From assembly GCF_018398315.1 (NCBI RefSeq), contig NZ_JAHBRW010000001.1, positions 926,001-990,000 of the forward strand: a stretch of DNA of 64,000 nt, in the 5' to 3' direction. Under the pieces are notes generated by a model. That model did not search any database. It was not told the DNA's origin and saw nothing but the letters and a program-made list of their open reading frames with translations. The position numbers were made by a program, and so were the translations under genes. This DNA comes from Chelatococcus sp. YT9. Its GTDB lineage: Bacteria; Pseudomonadota; Alphaproteobacteria; Rhizobiales; Beijerinckiaceae. Shown here one piece after another: positions 61,505 to 64,000 of the stretch (positions within the stretch are counted from its first letter, which is position 1; each line of letters opens with the position of its first letter).

Positions 61505-64000
61505 ATGGCGAAACGCCGGAAAATTTCACCGCTTCCCTCCGATCCGCAGTGGTACAAGGACGCGATCATCTATCAACTTCATATCAAATCGTTTTTTGAC
61601 GCCAATAACGACGGTGTCGGTGACTTTGCCGGGCTTATAAATAAGCTTGACTATATTGCAGGACTGGGGGTTACGGCGATATGGCTGCTCCCCTTCTATC
61701 CCTCGCCAAGACGTGATGACGGCTATGACATCGCTGCCTATCGCGACGTGCATACCGATTACGGCGTGATGGCAGATGTCAAACGGTTCATCGACGAAGC
61801 CCACGCACGTGGACTGCGCGTCATCACGGAACTCGTGATTAATCACACCTCGGATCAGCATCCGTGGTTCCAGAAAGCGCGCCACGCGAAGCCGGGCTCG
61901 GCTGCACGCAACTTCTATGTCTGGTCAGATAATGATCAAGCTTATGCCGGCACACGCATTATCTTTCTCGACACGGAGAAGTCGAACTGGACGTGGGATC
62001 CAATCGCTGGCGCTTATTACTGGCACCGTTTCTATTCTCATCAGCCTGACCTGAACTTCGACAACCCGCAGGTTGTGCGGGCCGTCCTCAGCGTGATGCG
62101 GTTTTGGCTTGATCTCGGCGTCGATGGCTTGCGCCTGGACGCGGTTCCTTATCTTGTGGAGCGTGAAGGCACCATCAACGAAAATCTGCCGGAGACGCAT
62201 GCCATCCTGAAACGCATCCGCGCCGAACTCGACGCGAACTATCCCGACCGGATGCTTCTGGCGGAAGCGAACCAGTGGCCTGAAGATACACAGCAGTATT
62301 TCGGCGAGGGAGACGAATGCCATATGGCTTTCCACTTCCCGCTGATGCCGCGGATGTATATGTCTATTGCGCGCGAAGATCGATTCCCTATTACCGATAT
62401 TCTGCGGCAAACTCCCGATATACCCGAAAATTGCCAATGGGCCATATTCCTGCGTAACCATGACGAGCTCACGCTTGAGATGGTGACCGATAGCGAACGC
62501 GACTACCTTTGGCAGGTCTACGCATCAGATAGACGGGCGCGCATCAACCTCGGCATCCGTCGGCGCCTTGCCCCCCTGCTCGAACGCGATCGCCGCCGCA
62601 TCGAGCTGATGAATGCCCTTCTCCAATCCATGCCCGGTACTCCCGTGATCTACTATGGAGATGAGATTGGAATGGGCGACAACATCCATCTCGGGGATCG
62701 CGATGGAGTGCGCACGCCGATGCAGTGGTCTGCCGATCGCAATGGAGGTTTCTCGCGCGCAGACCCTGAGCAGCTCGTTCTGCCGCCGATCATGGATACG
62801 CTCTATGGTTTCGAGGCGATAAATGTCGAAGCGCAGAATAGGGATCCGCATTCTCTGCTGAATTGGATGCGACGAATGCTCGCGACTCGCCGCAAGCATG
62901 CTGCTTTCGGCCGTGGAACTCTCCGGTTTCTCTATCCGCGCAATCGCAAGATCCTGGCCTATTTGCGCGAATATCAAGATGAGACTATCCTGTGCGTAGC
63001 CAACCTATCCCGGTCGCCCCAAGCGGTCGAGCTCGATCTGTCTGCCTTTGCCGGTCGCATTCCGGTGGAGATGACCGCCGACTCGGTCTTCCCACCCATT
63101 GGGCAACTAACTTACCTACTGACCCTCCCGCCGTTTGGCTTCTATTGGTTCTTGCTCGCAACGGAGACTAACTTGCCCTCCTGGCATGTGCCCGCACCCG
63201 AGCCGCTCCCCGAATTCGCGACGATCGTCCTGCGCCGAGGGCTGGATGAGCTTCTCGACAAGCAGAACCGCCGCGTTCTCGAGACGGAATCGCTGCCCGC
63301 CTATCTTCAGAAGCGTCGTTGGTTTGCAGGCAAGGACGAGGCAATCGTCAAGGTCGAAATCGCATCGCTCGCAGCCTTGCCGAAGATTCCTGATGCGGTC
63401 GTGACCGAGATTGATGTGACGACCGCAAAGGGAACGGCGCGTTATCTACTGCCAATAGGTATCGTCTGGGAGGAGGAAACTTCGGCACCACTGCCTCAGC
63501 AACTCGCTCTAGCACGTTTGAGGCGAGGCAGACGCGTCGGTTATCTCACGGATGCCTTCGTCCTTGAGCCGTTCATCCGGAGTATGGTGACGGCGCTGAT
63601 TGAAGGAAGGCAAGCTGTTCTCGGTGATGGAGAAATTCGCTTTATTCCAGCGCCACGACTCGCGGAGATTGATATTCCGGCTGATGCACCGTTGAACTGG
63701 CTTTCCGCAGAACAATCGAACAGTTCAGTCATTGTCGGCGACACACTTGTAGCCAAGCTTATCCGTCGACAGCAGCCAGGAATTCATCCTGAAGCCGAGA
63801 TGAATCGCCACCTGACCGAGCTCGGCTTCAGGAACTCTGCACCGTTGCTCGGTGAAGTTGTCAAGAAGTGGGGCGATAACGAAGAGCAGTCCGCAACCAC
63901 CGCGATCGTGCAGGGCTTCATTCGGAACCAAGGTGATGGCTGGCATTGGACGCTTGATTTCATCAAGCGCAATTGCGATGAAGCCGTTCGAGACGAGAGC
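61505..64000 (+). CDS. treS: Trehalose synthase-maltokinase fusion (3' end cut by window)
   Basis: Open from ATG 61505 to the right edge, 832 codons. Residues about 15-540 are the GH13 trehalose synthase: YQLHIKSFFDANNDGVGDF, the nucleophile GLRLDAVPYL (D212), acid/base LLAEANQWP (E254) and FLRNHDELTLEM (D320). From about residue 565 the maltokinase part begins (LPAYLQKRRWFAGKDEAIVKVEI, then a kinase-like SVIVGDTLVAKLIRRQQPGIHPEAEMNRHL). So one protein interconverts trehalose and maltose and makes maltose 1-phosphate for GlgE. The rest of the kinase lies beyond the window. Confidence 0.93.
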   Translation, partial: MAKRRKISPLPSDPQWYKDAIIYQLHIKSFFDANNDGVGDFAGLINKLDYIAGLGVTAIWLLPFYPSPRRDDGYDIAAYRDVHTDYGVMADVKRFIDEAHARGLRVITELVINHTSDQHPWFQKARHAKPGSAARNFYVWSDNDQAYAGTRIIFLDTEKSNWTWDPIAGAYYWHRFYSHQPDLNFDNPQVVRAVLSVMRFWLDLGVDGLRLDAVPYLVEREGTINENLPETHAILKRIRAELDANYPDRMLLAEANQWPEDTQQYFGEGDECHMAFHFPLMPRMYMSIAREDRFPITDILRQTPDIPENCQWAIFLRNHDELTLEMVTDSERDYLWQVYASDRRARINLGIRRRLAPLLERDRRRIELMNALLQSMPGTPVIYYGDEIGMGDNIHLGDRDGVRTPMQWSADRNGGFSRADPEQLVLPPIMDTLYGFEAINVEAQNRDPHSLLNWMRRMLATRRKHAAFGRGTLRFLYPRNRKILAYLREYQDETILCVANLSRSPQAVELDLSAFAGRIPVEMTADSVFPPIGQLTYLLTLPPFGFYWFLLATETNLPSWHVPAPEPLPEFATIVLRRGLDELLDKQNRRVLETESLPAYLQKRRWFAGKDEAIVKVEIASLAALPKIPDAVVTEIDVTTAKGTARYLLPIGIVWEEETSAPLPQQLALARLRRGRRVGYLTDAFVLEPFIRSMVTALIEGRQAVLGDGEIRFIPAPRLAEIDIPADAPLNWLSAEQSNSSVIVGDTLVAKLIRRQQPGIHPEAEMNRHLTELGFRNSAPLLGEVVKKWGDNEEQSATTAIVQGFIRNQGDGWHWTLDFIKRNCDEAVRDES

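Overview
The window reads as the chromosome of an alphaproteobacterium, most likely of the order Hyphomicrobiales (Rhizobiales). The evidence is indirect: high GC with dense coding, alphaproteobacterial-looking TRAP, SulP, DUF2934 and PPK2 proteins, and a glgE plus treS-maltokinase fusion pair. No rRNA, tRNA, CRISPR array, transposase or phage gene was recognised.

Layout. 1-9.4 kb: the C-terminus of a secreted DUF4214 protein, a terminator, then a surface-glycan cluster (two multidomain GT2 proteins, a methyltransferase, a GT4 enzyme and a coiled-coil/disordered protein). 9.5-17 kb: a catabolic block with a leftward operon (FAH-family hydrolase, SDR, TRAP DctP-DctQ-DctM, small EthD-like protein), a divergent GntR/FCD regulator and a flavin monooxygenase. 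17-20.3 kb: a YqaA-like membrane protein, a zinc alcohol dehydrogenase and an aldehyde dehydrogenase. 20.4-26.6 kb: one giant glycine-rich autotransporter. 27.4-31.7 kb: an EfeUOB-type iron uptake operon with an extra M75 protein. 31.9-37.3 kb: an aldo/keto reductase and LysR pair, three small exported proteins and an AraC regulator. 37.4-44.3 kb: SulP transporter, PPK2, an unknown protein, a cation/proton exchanger and a DUF3302-like/HlyD pair. 44.7-48.7 kb: an orphan sugar-type binding protein with an SDR, and a PoxB-type pyruvate oxidase. 49.2-55.7 kb: a LacI regulator divergent from a polar amino-acid-type ABC importer mixed with a hydrolase, a divergent M19 protein and an LLM flavin oxidoreductase. 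56-58 kb: a monofunctional EPSP synthase and a DUF2934 protein. 58.3 kb to the end: GlgE and TreS-maltokinase (cut by the window edge).

How the genes work together. The terminal pair is the GlgE route: TreS isomerises trehalose to maltose, maltokinase phosphorylates it, and GlgE transfers the maltosyl unit to alpha-glucan. EfeU, EfeO and EfeB form a ferrous-iron/haem-iron uptake system. The 9.5-17 kb and 49-55.7 kb blocks each combine a regulator, an importer and catabolic enzymes, so each looks like an inducible uptake-and-breakdown system whose substrate cannot be named from sequence alone.

The points most worth a second look are the LacI-controlled block with its two operator-like palindromes 53 bp apart and its M19 protein lacking metal ligands; a perfect 25-bp palindrome in front of the LysR gene; an EPSP synthase with Phe at the glyphosate-sensitivity proline; a GlgE carrying an apparently dead amylase-like domain; and the 2,074-residue autotransporter.
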